NCBI RefSeq assembly: GCF_024137865.1
Contig: NZ_CP099960.1
Coordinates: 930,001-994,000 of the forward strand
Direction: 5' to 3'
Length of the DNA stretch: 64,000 bases
Origin: Moraxella sp. FZFQ2102
GTDB lineage: Bacteria; Pseudomonadota; Gammaproteobacteria; Pseudomonadales; Moraxellaceae
The notes beneath the pieces were generated by a model, which saw only the letters and a program-made list of their open reading frames with translations, did no database searches and was not told the origin of the DNA. A program made the translations under genes and the position numbers. Below are positions 22,574 through 31,816 of this stretch, one piece after another; the first letter of the stretch is position 1, and each line of letters starts with the position of its first letter.

Positions 22574-25500
22574 ATGTCTATCAGATGGGAAAATATTAAA
22601 CCTTTAAAAGGTTCTCAAAATAATGCTTTTGAAGAACTGGTATGTCAATTGGCACGCCAAGAGTTTAGATCAAAAGGCAAATTTACCAGAATTTCTGCCC
22701 CTGATGGCGGTATTGAAGCAATGTGTGAATTTTCAGATGGCTCATTATATGGATGGCAAGCCAAATACTTTTTGAGTTCATTTTCATCGTCACAATGGAG
22801 ACAAATTGAAGATTCTTTCAAGGAATCTTTAAAAAATTATCCAAACCTTACAAAATATTATGTTTGCGTCGCAACTGATAGAGCAAATGCCAACATATCT
22901 GGAAACAAATCTTTTCTTACAAAATGGGAGGAGTATGTCCAAAAATGGAAAGAATTCGCTCAATCACAAGGTCGTGAAATAGAATTTGAATTTTGGGGAA
23001 GTTTTGAATTATCTGATTTATTATCAAAACCAAAAAATGCAGGTAAAAAATTCTTTTGGTTTAATGAAAATGAATTATCAGATAAATGGTTTGAACAATA
23101 CAATCAATTAGCTATTAGCAATCTTGGTGTTCGTTATACACCAGAAATCAATGTTGATTTACCCATTACAATGCAATTAGAAAGCTTGGCAAGAACAAAA
23201 ATTTTTAAAGAAAATTTTGGAAACCAATTTAGCCAATTATTAATAGATGTTAAATCACAATATCAATCTCTGTATCGTTATGAAGAGTTAGATCAGTATT
23301 TTGAGCCTGTATACAAACTTTTAATTAAAGAACTTAATTTATCAATAATTGATGATTTAGAAATAATCATTAATATTGATTTATTAATTCAAAAAATCAA
23401 TGAGTTGATAATACATCTTGAAGATTTCTCTAAAAATTATTTAAATAAAGAAGAAAAAAACAATAATGACTATTACTATTTCAGAAAATTAATCAGCTGA
23501 TTAGAAGATATTATTCAGTTGTTAAATTCATCTGAATTGTCATTATTCAATGGCAAAGTGCTTGTTTTAACTGGTCAAGCTGGTAATGGTAAATCTCATT
23601 TATTAGGAGATTTTGTCCAAAAGAGTCAATCTTCGGGAAAATATGCTTTGCTATTATTGGGTCAAGATTTTACTGAAAAATCTAATGTTTGGAGCCAAAT
23701 TTTCAAGCAGTTAAATCTAAATAATACAACACCTGATGTTTTTTTGTCAGCTTTGAATAGCATAGGAGAAATGCAGAAAGAACGGGTTATTTTAGCCATA
23801 GATGCCTTAAATGAAGGTGAGGGAAAATCTTTGTGGAATAACCAACTCAATGGATTAATTGAATTAGTAAGTCAATATTCAAACATTGGGCTAGTGATTA
23901 GTGTACGAGACAGTTACCAAGAAATTATTTTGAATCAATTAACCACAAAAAATAAAGAAAAATTATGTTATGTCCATCATACAGGATTTATGGATAATGA
24001 ATTTGAAGCTATTCAAATATTTTTTCCCTACTACGGCTTACAACTACCTAGTGTGCCATTGCTCAATCCAGAATTTTCTAATCCATTGTATTTAAAATTA
24101 TTTTGTGAGTCTTTAAGATTTCAAGGGGAGACTTGTGTTCCGAGAGGTCATAAGGGATTGAATAACATTATAAAATTTTACTTAGATGGGGTTGAGAAAC
24201 ATATTTGCAAACAAATTGAACAAGATATTGGTTTAAACTTAGTTCAAAGAGCAATCAATGTGATTGCAAAATTACAATTAGAGGAAAATAAATTTAGCTT
24301 GGATTATATTACAGCCAAGAGGGGGTGCGAAATGAATTAATAGAAGACATTGCAGAATCAGATGCTAAAAGATTTCTTGATTACTTAATTAAAGAAAATG
24401 TTATTAGTAAAAATGCTTACTATAACAGAGATGAAGAGTATATTTATTTCAATTATGAAAGGATTGGGGAATATCAAAAAGCGAATTTAATATTAAAACA
24501 TATTCACAACCAAGATGATTTTGTTCAATGGTTAAATAGCGAACAAGGAAAAAACCTATGTAACAGCGTTGGTTTTAATAGAGGTGTATGGGAAGCATTG
24601 AGTGTATTATTACCAGAACGATTTGATTTTGAAGTGTTTGAAGTGCTTGATTGCTCAAAAGATTGGGTTTGGTTTGAAATTATTGTGGAAAATCTCTTTT
24701 GGAGGCAGCCTGAAACAATCAATCTGCAGAAACTACGACAGTTTTTCAAAACTAATCAATATTTCAATCAAGCAACTTGGACTGATGTTTTGTATCAACT
24801 GGCTACCGAAATTAATCACCCGTTAAATATAAAATATTTGCACAATACACTGCATTCTTTTTCTTTAGCAGATAGAGATGCCGTTTGGACTGCTTTTATT
24901 GCATTAAATTCTGATGAATGCCCAGCAATAGATAGATTATTGACTTGGTGTTATAAATCAAGTGGTCAAGAAAATATTGAACCAGAAGTATTATTGCTGG
25001 GTGCAATCGCTGTAAGTTGGTTATTTACTTCTACTGATAAACAAAGTAGAAATAAACATATCAATGCATTGGCTCATTTATTATGGAATAGATTGGACAT
25101 TGCATTAGAATTATTTAAAGAATTTCATACAGTTAATGACCCATATGTGATGGAAGGTATTTTATCTGCCATTCATGGTGCTGTTGTCTATTCAGAAAAT
25201 ATATCTTATTTAAAAGAACTTGCATTAGAAATAGACAATCAAATATTTAATAAACCTGAAAAAGAAGAAATCTATCCCAATGTTTTGGTTCGTGATTATT
25301 CTCGCCATATTATTGAATATTCTTTACAAAAAGATAATTATTCATCAAATAATATTGATTTAATCAGAGAAAGAATCACACCACCATATAAAAGTTCTTT
25401 TCCTAATATTCTACCAACAAATGAAGAAATTGATGAAAAGTATCATTCTGATGGACAAAGAATAATTATTCGTTCAATGACAACGGAGTATGGTCGTGGG

Positions 25501-26736
25501 ACAGGCGGATATGGTGATTTTGGCAGATACACTTTTGAAGCTAAGTTTCGTCAATGGGAAAGTTATAAATTAGGCAATATTATTGATGTTAATTTATTAA
25601 GCAATTATGCCTGCCAAATGATTTTTGAGCAATTTGGTTATGATGATGAAAAGCATCTGAAATTTGATAGGGAAAGCTATTCAAGATATTGGCGAAGAGA
25701 TGATACCAGTAAAATTGAGCGAATTGGTAAAAAGTACCAATGGTTGGCTTTATACGAAATTTTGGCAAGAGTGATGGATAATTTTCCTGCTTTTGTTGAT
25801 AGCTATAATGATAAATCAGAACGTGATTATATGAGAAATTTAGATGATTTTTATTTACCAAAAACTCAAATTAAAATTTCACCGCCAACTAGAACCGATG
25901 TATTCTCTCAATACAAAAATCAAAAACCATGCCAAACCAAACATTATTTTACCATCCAAGATAATGAATTAATTGATGAATGGGTACAAACCAATGATTT
26001 TCCTGATATTAGCAATTTGCTGGAATTGACGATTAATGGTGAAAAATGGCTTGTTTTAGAAAGACACGATGATTTTCGCGAAATGGCAAAATTCGGGCAA
26101 AAAGAAACTTATGATATTCAAAAATGGCTGCAAATACGCAGTTATTTAGTTAAAGAAACTCAATACTTAAAAGCCAAAACTTGGTTGCAACAACAAAATT
26201 TTATGGGAAGATGGATGCCAGAAAGTAATGAATATTATAATATTGATGTTAATCAATTTTTTGCTAAAAATACATTCAATGAATGGCAAGAAATTTCTAG
26301 GTATCAAGATATTGAACCACCTTCATTTAAAGTTATACCTAGTGTAAATTCCTATATTTGGGAATCTACTTATGGTAATGATGGTATTTCATTTTATGCC
26401 CCTAACCCTATTATTTATCACGGAATGAAAATGCAAAATTGTATTAAAAATGGCTATTGGGTTAATTCACAAAATAATTTAATCTGTTTTAATCCGCAGA
26501 TAAATGATGAATTTCAAAATAGTTTATTGGTTAAAAAGGATGAATTCTTAAATTTCGTAAAAGAGCATAAATTAAAATTAATTTGGACTGTTTTAGGTGA
26601 GAAACATGCTTATACACAAAGCAAATTTTTACAAGAGCTTTCGGGAGTTTATTATCTGCATGGGAAAAATCAGCAAGCAAATGGTAATGTTTCAAATAGC
26701 ATTCAAGAGATTCAACATTGGGGAAATGAACAATGA
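22574..26736 (+). pseudogene. Nuclease-STAND NTPase of the Avs (AVAST-like) anti-phage type, broken by a stop and a frameshift
   Basis: One gene of about 1387 codons, read as three pieces. Piece 1 (22574-23500) has an N-terminal PD-(D/E)XK, Mrr-like nuclease: Glu20, Asp44 in APDGGIEA and Gln62-x-Lys64 in YGWQAKYF. An in-frame TGA at 23498 stops it, but the frame continues to 24340 with Walker A GQAGNGKS (composite residues 334-341), Walker B ILAIDALNEG (406-415) and a sensor-like ISVRDSYQ. At GGGGG (24321-24325) the frame shifts; one extra G would join TAKRG to VRNELIED and the third piece, which runs to 26736 as a long helical sensor-like region. This order (nuclease, STAND NTPase, long C-terminal sensor) is that of Avs phage sensors; which type I cannot tell. 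The gene is markedly AT-rich and contains an uptake word at 24703. Confidence 0.75.
24703..24714 (+). repeat. Kingella-type DNA uptake sequence inside the STAND gene
   Basis: Exact AGGCAGCCTGAA within the coding sequence (read as RQPETI). Its presence inside the gene suggests the defence gene had resided in an uptake-sequence-bearing genome before it reached this one. Confidence 0.85.
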
Positions 26737-27605
26737 ACCTAAACGCCCTATCCCTATTTGTTTCTGTCGTCCAAGACGGCAGTCTCTCCAAAGCATCGGA
26801 ACGGCTGAATGTACCGATTGCCACCATTAGCCGTCAAATTACAGAATTGGAAAAATCGCTCAATATTCAACTATTTGACCGCAAAAAATCAGGCGTTAAG
26901 CCGACAATGACAGGGCAAAAGCTTTATGAACAAGTGTATCAAAACATCGATAATTTATTGCAAGTAGAAAAAGCATTCTCTGAACATCAAGAAATTAGCG
27001 GAACATTACGCATTTCCACCTTTACAGGATTGGAAGAAGTTTGGGTGTGGCTCGATGAATTTGGCACGAAATATCCCAAAGTGAGCATTCATTGCCAAGT
27101 AACCGACCGAGTTTTGGATTTGGTGGAAGATAATATTGATTTTGCGTTTCGGGCAGGGGATTTGCATACCGATAATGCGGTGGCGCGTTTGGTGCTGACG
27201 GCAAAAGTCAAATGCGTGGCACATCCGCATTTATTGGCACAATACGGCACCCCGACAACGCCTGATGGTTTAGTGCGTTTTCCTTGTGTGGGTTTTGCCA
27301 AAGCCGAACAAAAAGAGTTGATGATTACATTAGAAAATAAGATGCTGAAATTACCTTATGTGTTTGCGTCAAACGATGTGTATGCCATCGCTTATTTAAT
27401 TCAACAAGGGCGTGGTGTGGGGCATTTACCTGAAACGATTGCCAATCGTTTGATTGAAGAATATGGCTTGGTGGAAGTGTTGCACGATTACCCGATGCGG
27501 ACTTATCCTGTGCATTTGTTGTATTTGAAACATCGTTATCCGTCTTCGGTGATGCGTGCGTTTTTGGATTTTGTGATGGAGAAAGTGGGGTTTTTGGCAG
27601 TTTAA
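26733..27605 (+). CDS. LysR-family transcriptional regulator
   Basis: A 290-residue LysR regulator: MNLNALSLFVSVVQDGSLSK and PIATISRQITELEKSL form the DNA-binding part, and the effector domain ends VMRAFLDFVMEKV. Its ATG overlaps the stop of the STAND gene (ATGA), which would couple translation if the upstream gene were intact. There is no divergent partner here, unlike the other LysR genes, so its target is unclear. It is the last gene of the accessory block; a GacA-type box begins 20 bases after its stop. Confidence 0.9.
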   Translation: MNLNALSLFVSVVQDGSLSKASERLNVPIATISRQITELEKSLNIQLFDRKKSGVKPTMTGQKLYEQVYQNIDNLLQVEKAFSEHQEISGTLRISTFTGLEEVWVWLDEFGTKYPKVSIHCQVTDRVLDLVEDNIDFAFRAGDLHTDNAVARLVLTAKVKCVAHPHLLAQYGTPTTPDGLVRFPCVGFAKAEQKELMITLENKMLKLPYVFASNDVYAIAYLIQQGRGVGHLPETIANRLIEEYGLVEVLHDYPMRTYPVHLLYLKHRYPSSVMRAFLDFVMEKVGFLAV

Positions 27606-27624
27606 AGTGGTTTGATGGATGCTT

Positions 27625-27642
27625 TGTAAGAAATTTCGTACA
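27625..27642 (+). promoter_or_regulatory. GacA/LetA/UvrY-type upstream activating box
   Basis: TGTAAG-AAATTT-CGTACA differs by one base from the Pseudomonas consensus TGTAAG-N6-CTTACA. It also matches the Legionella LetA consensus TNAGAAATTTCTNA at all but one position. Its centre lies about 65 bases upstream of the predicted start of the small RNA, the usual place for these boxes in front of rsmY/rsmZ genes. Confidence 0.75.
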
Positions 27643-27665
27643 CAGATTGCCGATTTTTGCCACTG

Positions 27666-27692
27666 TTTACGACACTGTCATTTTGGCATAAT
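27666..27692 (+). promoter_or_regulatory. Promoter of the CsrB/RsmZ-like RNA
   Basis: The -10 element CATAAT is at 27687-27692, with a weak -35 TTTACG at 27666-27671 (spacer 15). A weak -35 is expected for a promoter that needs an activator. The predicted start is about 27699. Confidence 0.5.
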
Positions 27693-27809
27693 ACGCATAA
27701 CAGCAATGGAAACCGATACAGGATGTATCAAGCAAGGATGATCAGCTGTTCGTATGGAAACACCGTAAGGATGCACGCAGGATATGCACCAAAAAGCCAC
27801 AAGTTAACG

Positions 27810-28198
27810 TGAACCGCACCCCAAAAGTTAGGCAACCTTTGGGGTGTTTTTATGACCAAATACACAATGGACTTTAAACTTGAAGTCATTGATCATTATC
27901 ACAATGGACTTAGTTGCAATCAGATTGTACCGGTACACTGATGCGGCAATTGCTTGGATAATGCAGTGATAGAGAGTTTCTTTGGGGCGTTAAAAGAAGA
28001 AATCTTCTTTAATGGCAAAAAAGTAGAAGATTTACATCAACCGATGAACTTGGATAAGTGATTGATGAGTGTATTCACTACTACAATCATGATAGAATAA
28101 AAGTAAAATTAAAAGGACTGAGTCCTGTACAATACAGAACTCAGTCCTTTATTAAACCTTAACCGTTAATCTTAGTGTCTAAGAATTGGGTTGGTTCA
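27810..28198. mobile_element. Internally deleted IS3-family (IS150-like) element
   Basis: A 389-base remnant with terminal repeats TGAACC...AAAGTTAGGCA at the left and, inverted, TGAACCAACCCAATTC at the right (ending 28198). The left part starts an orfA (MTKYTMDFKLEVIDHYHNGL from 27852). After a deletion near 27930 it jumps to the end of the orfB transposase: CLDNAVIESFFGALKEE, then KLKGLSPVQYRTQSF, with stops. It cannot move by itself but keeps both ends. No clear 3-base target duplication is visible (ACG against CCG). Confidence 0.8.
27817..27851 (+). terminator. Terminator in the left end of the IS3 remnant
   Basis: CACCCCAAA (27817-27825) pairs with TTTGGGGTG (27838-27846) and is followed by TTTTT. 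IS elements often carry such a hairpin to block read-through. Here it may now end the CsrB/RsmZ-like RNA. Confidence 0.75.
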
Positions 28199-28237
28199 CC
28201 GACGATAAAGCGGTTTTTTGATTGATCAATAAATCAA

Positions 28238-30331
28238 TTATTGCTCAATGCCTTTCATGGTCAGCTTGATGCGGCCACGGTTATCGATGTCTTGGACTTG
28301 GACTTTGACCACTTGACCTTCTTTTAGGTAGTCACTGACATTCTCGACGCGCTCATCTGAGATTTGGCTGATGTGTACCAGACCATCAGTACCTGGTAGG
28401 ATGGTCACGAACGCACCAAAATCAACGATACGCGCCACTGTACCTTCATAGACAGTGCCCACTTCCACTTCAGCGGTGATCGCTTCGATTTGTGTCATTG
28501 CTGCACGCGTCGATGCTTTATCCATACCAAAGATGCGGATTGTGCCGTTGTCTTCGATGTCGATGGTTGCGCCAGTGTCTTCGGTCAGCTGACGGATGGT
28601 CGCGCCGCCTTTACCGATGACATCGCGGATTTTTTCTGGGTTAATGTTCATGGTTGCGTAGTTTGGCGCATAGGCATTGATCTCGGTGCGGCTTGTTGAG
28701 ATAACTTCATTCATCGCAGCCAAGATGTGGATACGGCCAGCATGAGCTTGTTTCAGCGCTTGCTCCATGATGTCGGCGGTGATACCTTCGATCTTGATGT
28801 CCATCTGTAGCGCGGTGATGCCTTCGGTCGTACCTGCTACTTTAAAGTCCATATCACCCAAGTGGTCTTCGTCACCTAGGATGTCAGATAGTACGGCAAA
28901 ACGCTCGCCTTCTTTGACCAGACCCATCGCAATACCTGCCACAGGTGCTTTTAGCGGTACGCCTGCATCCATCAATGATAGTGATGCACCGCACACAGAT
29001 GCCATAGATGATGAACCGTTTGATTCGGTGATTTCTGATACCACACGGATGGTGTAAGGGAAGCGATCAGCGGCTGGTAGCATGGCTTGGACACCACGGC
29101 GAGCTAGGCGACCATGACCAATCTCACGGCGTTTTGGCGCACCTTCACGACCTGTCTCACCCACTGAGAAATGCGGGAAGTTGTAATGTAGCATGAAGTG
29201 GTCTTGCTTAGTGCCTGCCAAAGTATCCACCAAGTTTACATCACGGCTAGTACCTAGTGTGGTCACGACCAAAGCCTGTGTCTCACCACGGGTAAACAGT
29301 GCTGAGCCGTGCGTATAAGGCAATACACCCACTTGGATATCCAATGCACGCACAGTCTCAAGGTCACGGCCGTCGATACGTGGTTTGCCTGATAGAATAT
29401 TGTCACGCACGGTGCGGTATTTTAGCTCTTCGAACAATGCTTTGATGTCATCAACACGCTCAGCATAACCCTCGCTCTCAGCATCGTCTGCCAATGCTTC
29501 GATGGCTTCGTTTTTGATTTCATCTAGGCGAGCATAGCGATCTTGCTTGACGGTGATGGTATAAGCTTCGCTCACTTTGTCAGTAAAGCCTGCCTTAAGT
29601 GCGTTGTTTAGCTCTTCGTTAATTGCAGGGGCGACAAATTCTTGCTTGGCATTGCCAACAGCTGCAGCAAAGGCATTGATGTTATCAATCACGATTTGTT
29701 GCTGTGCATGGCCATACAGTACCGCGCCCAGCATCTGATCTTCTGACAGCTCGCGCGCTTCTGACTCTACCATCAAGACCGCTGACTTAGTACCAGCAAC
29801 GACCAAATCCAAGTCGCTTTGTTTCATCTGTGCCAGATTTGGGTTTAGGACATATTCACCATTGATAAAGCCGACACGAGCGGCACCGATTGGGCCATTA
29901 AATGGTGCAGGTGAAATCGCCAATGCCGCTGACGCACCAATCATCGCCGCGATGTCAGCATCTTGGCTCTTATCTGATGAGATGGTGGTGGCGGTGATTT
30001 GGATTTCGTTGTAGTAGCCTTCTGGGAATAGTGGGCGGATTGGACGGTCAATCAAACGAGATGTCAGCGTCTCAAACTCGCTGGCACGGCCTTCACGCTT
30101 GCCATAGCCACCTGGGATTTTGCCCGATGCGTACATTTTTTCTTGATAATTGACGGTCAGTGGGAAGAAATTTTGACCAGCAACAGCTTCTGGACGCACA
30201 ACCACAGCAACCAGCACAGACACACCACCCATGTGCACAAGCACTGAGTTTGCTTGGCGTGCGATACGGCCAGTTTCTAGGACAACTTGTTGGTTGCCAT
30301 ATTGAAATTCTTGACGAATGGTATTAAACAT
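28238..30331 (-). CDS. pnp: Polynucleotide phosphorylase
   Basis: 3'-5' exoribonuclease and polymerase of the RNA degradosome. The 697 residues follow the family layout: two RNase PH-like cores (first with [17 protein letters not shown], second with [13 protein letters not shown] and [26 protein letters not shown]), a KH domain with [15 protein letters not shown] near residue 555, and a C-terminal S1 domain ([28 protein letters not shown]). It follows rpsO with a terminator-like hairpin between them, as in E. coli, where that leader is the site of pnp autocontrol by RNase III. Confidence 0.98.
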   Translation of the reverse strand: MFNTIRQEFQYGNQQVVLETGRIARQANSVLVHMGGVSVLVAVVVRPEAVAGQNFFPLTVNYQEKMYASGKIPGGYGKREGRASEFETLTSRLIDRPIRPLFPEGYYNEIQITATTISSDKSQDADIAAMIGASAALAISPAPFNGPIGAARVGFINGEYVLNPNLAQMKQSDLDLVVAGTKSAVLMVESEARELSEDQMLGAVLYGHAQQQIVIDNINAFAAAVGNAKQEFVAPAINEELNNALKAGFTDKVSEAYTITVKQDRYARLDEIKNEAIEALADDAESEGYAERVDDIKALFEELKYRTVRDNILSGKPRIDGRDLETVRALDIQVGVLPYTHGSALFTRGETQALVVTTLGTSRDVNLVDTLAGTKQDHFMLHYNFPHFSVGETGREGAPKRREIGHGRLARRGVQAMLPAADRFPYTIRVVSEITESNGSSSMASVCGASLSLMDAGVPLKAPVAGIAMGLVKEGERFAVLSDILGDEDHLGDMDFKVAGTTEGITALQMDIKIEGITADIMEQALKQAHAGRIHILAAMNEVISTSRTEINAYAPNYATMNINPEKIRDVIGKGGATIRQLTEDTGATIDIEDNGTIRIFGMDKASTRAAMTQIEAITAEVEVGTVYEGTVARIVDFGAFVTILPGTDGLVHISQISDERVENVSDYLKEGQVVKVQVQDIDNRGRIKLTMKGIEQ

Positions 30332-30456
30332 AAACTTTTCCTAATAAATGAACTTTGGCAATATCTAAAGCCCTAAGCCATTACACCGATTGGAAATCCA
30401 ACTTGTGCCATGCCTTAGAGTTCTAAATACCTGCCAAATTTTGCTTAAAATTAACG

Positions 30457-30489
30457 AAAAAACGGCACGCAAAAAGCACGCCGTTTTTT
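30457..30489 (-). terminator. rpsO-pnp intergenic hairpin
   Basis: AAAAAACGGC-ACGC and its complement GC-ACGCCGTTTTTT form a long stem at 30457-30489 with T runs on either strand. It probably gives partial termination after rpsO. Confidence 0.8.
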
Positions 30490-30529
30490 ATTATCGTAAA
30501 CAGGACTTACCTGTCGCCACAAGAGCGAA

Positions 30530-30796
30530 TTAACGACGCAGACCCAGTGAACCGATTAGGTCGGTATAACGATTTAGGTCTTTACCTTTTAGGTAGTCAA
30601 GCAGCTTACGGCGTTGGTTAACCATACGGATTAGGCCACGACGGCTGTGATGGTCAGCTTTGTGTGCTTTGAAGTGGTCTTGTAGGTCGTTGATACGAGC
30701 AGTCAATAGTGCTACTTGCACTTCTGGGCTACCAGTGTCATTTTCAGCGCGCTTGTATTTAGCGATGATGTCGATACGATCTTGATTCGTTAGCAT
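30530..30796 (-). CDS. rpsO: 30S ribosomal protein S15
   Basis: Primary 16S rRNA-binding protein of the small-subunit platform. The 88-residue length is standard, with [25 protein letters not shown] and the characteristic [22 protein letters not shown]. It precedes pnp as usual, but here a beta-barrel gene separates it from truB. Confidence 0.98.
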   Translation of the reverse strand: MLTNQDRIDIIAKYKRAENDTGSPEVQVALLTARINDLQDHFKAHKADHHSRRGLIRMVNQRRKLLDYLKGKDLNRYTDLIGSLGLRR

Positions 30797-30949
30797 AACA
30801 ATTTCCTAATAAGCAATGCAGTGATATTCGGGCAAGCATTGCATTGCTAAAGCTTGCCTAAGCCAATTGGCACTTAAACGCAGATTATAACAGATTTGAG
30901 CGTGCTTGTCAGCTTATTTTGTGGTATTTTGGTGCAAAATTTCACAAAA

Positions 30950-30983
30950 ACAAACCCATCGATCATCTGACCGATGGGTTTGT
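30950..30983. terminator. Hairpin terminator between beta-barrel gene and rpsO
   Basis: ACAAACCCATCG (30950-30961) and CGATGGGTTTGT (30972-30983) are perfect 12-base arms. It ends the outer-membrane protein gene and insulates rpsO. Confidence 0.8.
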
Positions 30984-30998
30984 ATTGATGAATTTGGC

Positions 30999-31628
30999 TT
31001 AAAAATTCATACGCACGCCGACATTAGCACCTGTTTGGGTGACTTTGGTATCGCCAACTTTACCCAAATAGTTATATTCGCCGCTGACATTGACCGCCAC
31101 CGCAGGGGTTGCTTGATAGCTGACACCCACGATACCGCCGACGCCGACACGCGTGTCAGTATTGGTGTCGTCGCTATAGCCACAGACCGAACCCAAACCT
31201 ACCGATGACACACAGCGGCGCAAATCTTGGCTCAAGAAGTTCACACCCACGCGCGCGCCAACATATGGCGTGACGCGACTAGTATTTTTGAAATCATAAA
31301 ACGCGCTTGCGCCGATCGAATGTGCATAAGTGTCATATTCGTCACGCACATAAGTGGTGCCGCTGCGCCAGTGGTAGTTGTCTTCAGCATTGCCAAAATA
31401 GCTGTAATCATAGGCATAGCGGTAGCTGCCTTTATCTTTACCGACGCTGATGCGACCGCCGACACCATCTTCATCACGCTCGGCATCACCGAAGTCGAAA
31501 TTTAGATCCGAGTAGCCGATGTCCGCTTGCCAATACCATTGATTGGTGCTTTGTTCGATGTCATAAATAGATGCCTGTGCAGCGCTGGTAGTGAAAATCG
31601 CCGCTGCCAAAAGTGCTAATTTTTTCAT
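30999..31628 (-). CDS. Outer-membrane beta-barrel protein, opacity/OmpX-like
   Basis: A 209-residue protein with a signal peptide (MKKLALLAAAIFTTSAAQA) and alternating amphipathic strands ending in MNF, the terminal aromatic required by the barrel assembly machinery. The start at 31628 has GGTGA upstream; a longer frame to 31796 lacks support. Surface loops are rich in Asp, Tyr and Ser, and two cysteines lie in one loop (RRCVSSVGLGSVCGY). About eight strands are expected. It stands alone between truB and rpsO, genes that are adjacent in most relatives, so it was probably inserted there. Confidence 0.8.
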   Translation of the reverse strand: MKKLALLAAAIFTTSAAQASIYDIEQSTNQWYWQADIGYSDLNFDFGDAERDEDGVGGRISVGKDKGSYRYAYDYSYFGNAEDNYHWRSGTTYVRDEYDTYAHSIGASAFYDFKNTSRVTPYVGARVGVNFLSQDLRRCVSSVGLGSVCGYSDDTNTDTRVGVGGIVGVSYQATPAVAVNVSGEYNYLGKVGDTKVTQTGANVGVRMNF

Positions 31629-31816
31629 AAATTCACCGTATTTTTTGTGATTGGTTGGGTGCATTGTACGCACAATCTGCCTAGATGACAAGCTGACTTG
31701 ATGATGAAACAGGGCTTTTGTTGAAAAATTTTGTAACATTTGCCGAAAATTTAGACAATCGCCAAACAGCTGTCTAAACTTTGTGCAATTCTCCAAAACT
31801 GCTTAACAAACAAGCC

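Larger units (their letters stand above)
27699..28219 (+). ncRNA. Candidate CsrB/RsmZ-like small RNA, 3' part interrupted by an IS remnant
   Basis: From about 27699 the sequence holds six GGA motifs in 75 bases (27708, 27721, 27736, 27756, 27769, 27780). The second sits in the loop of a perfect hairpin, GATAC-AGGAT-GTATC (27715-27729), nearly the ideal CsrA target. Others can be drawn in loops, for example UGUU/AACA around AUGGA, and UGCA/UGCA around GCAGGAU at 27772-27788. Such RNAs titrate the translational regulator CsrA/RsmA. The left flank AAAAAGCCAC (27791-27800) can pair with GCGGTTTTTT (28210-28219) across the IS, suggesting the original terminator. Transcripts today may instead stop at the hairpin in the IS end (27817-27851). 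No rsm/csr RNA family search was possible here. Confidence 0.65.

Noticed and set aside
24321-24325. Programmed frameshifting at the G tract of the STAND gene
   Set aside because: Five Gs are too short for typical slippage and no stimulatory structure is evident; a simple mutation is more likely, especially with a nearby in-frame stop.
28116-28152. Perfect-looking hairpin AAGGACTGAGT/ACTCAGTCCTT as a terminator or attenuator
   Set aside because: It lies in the IS3 transposase stretch LKGLSPVQYRTQS, which is coding in intact copies, so it is a by-product of the IS sequence rather than a separate signal of this locus.
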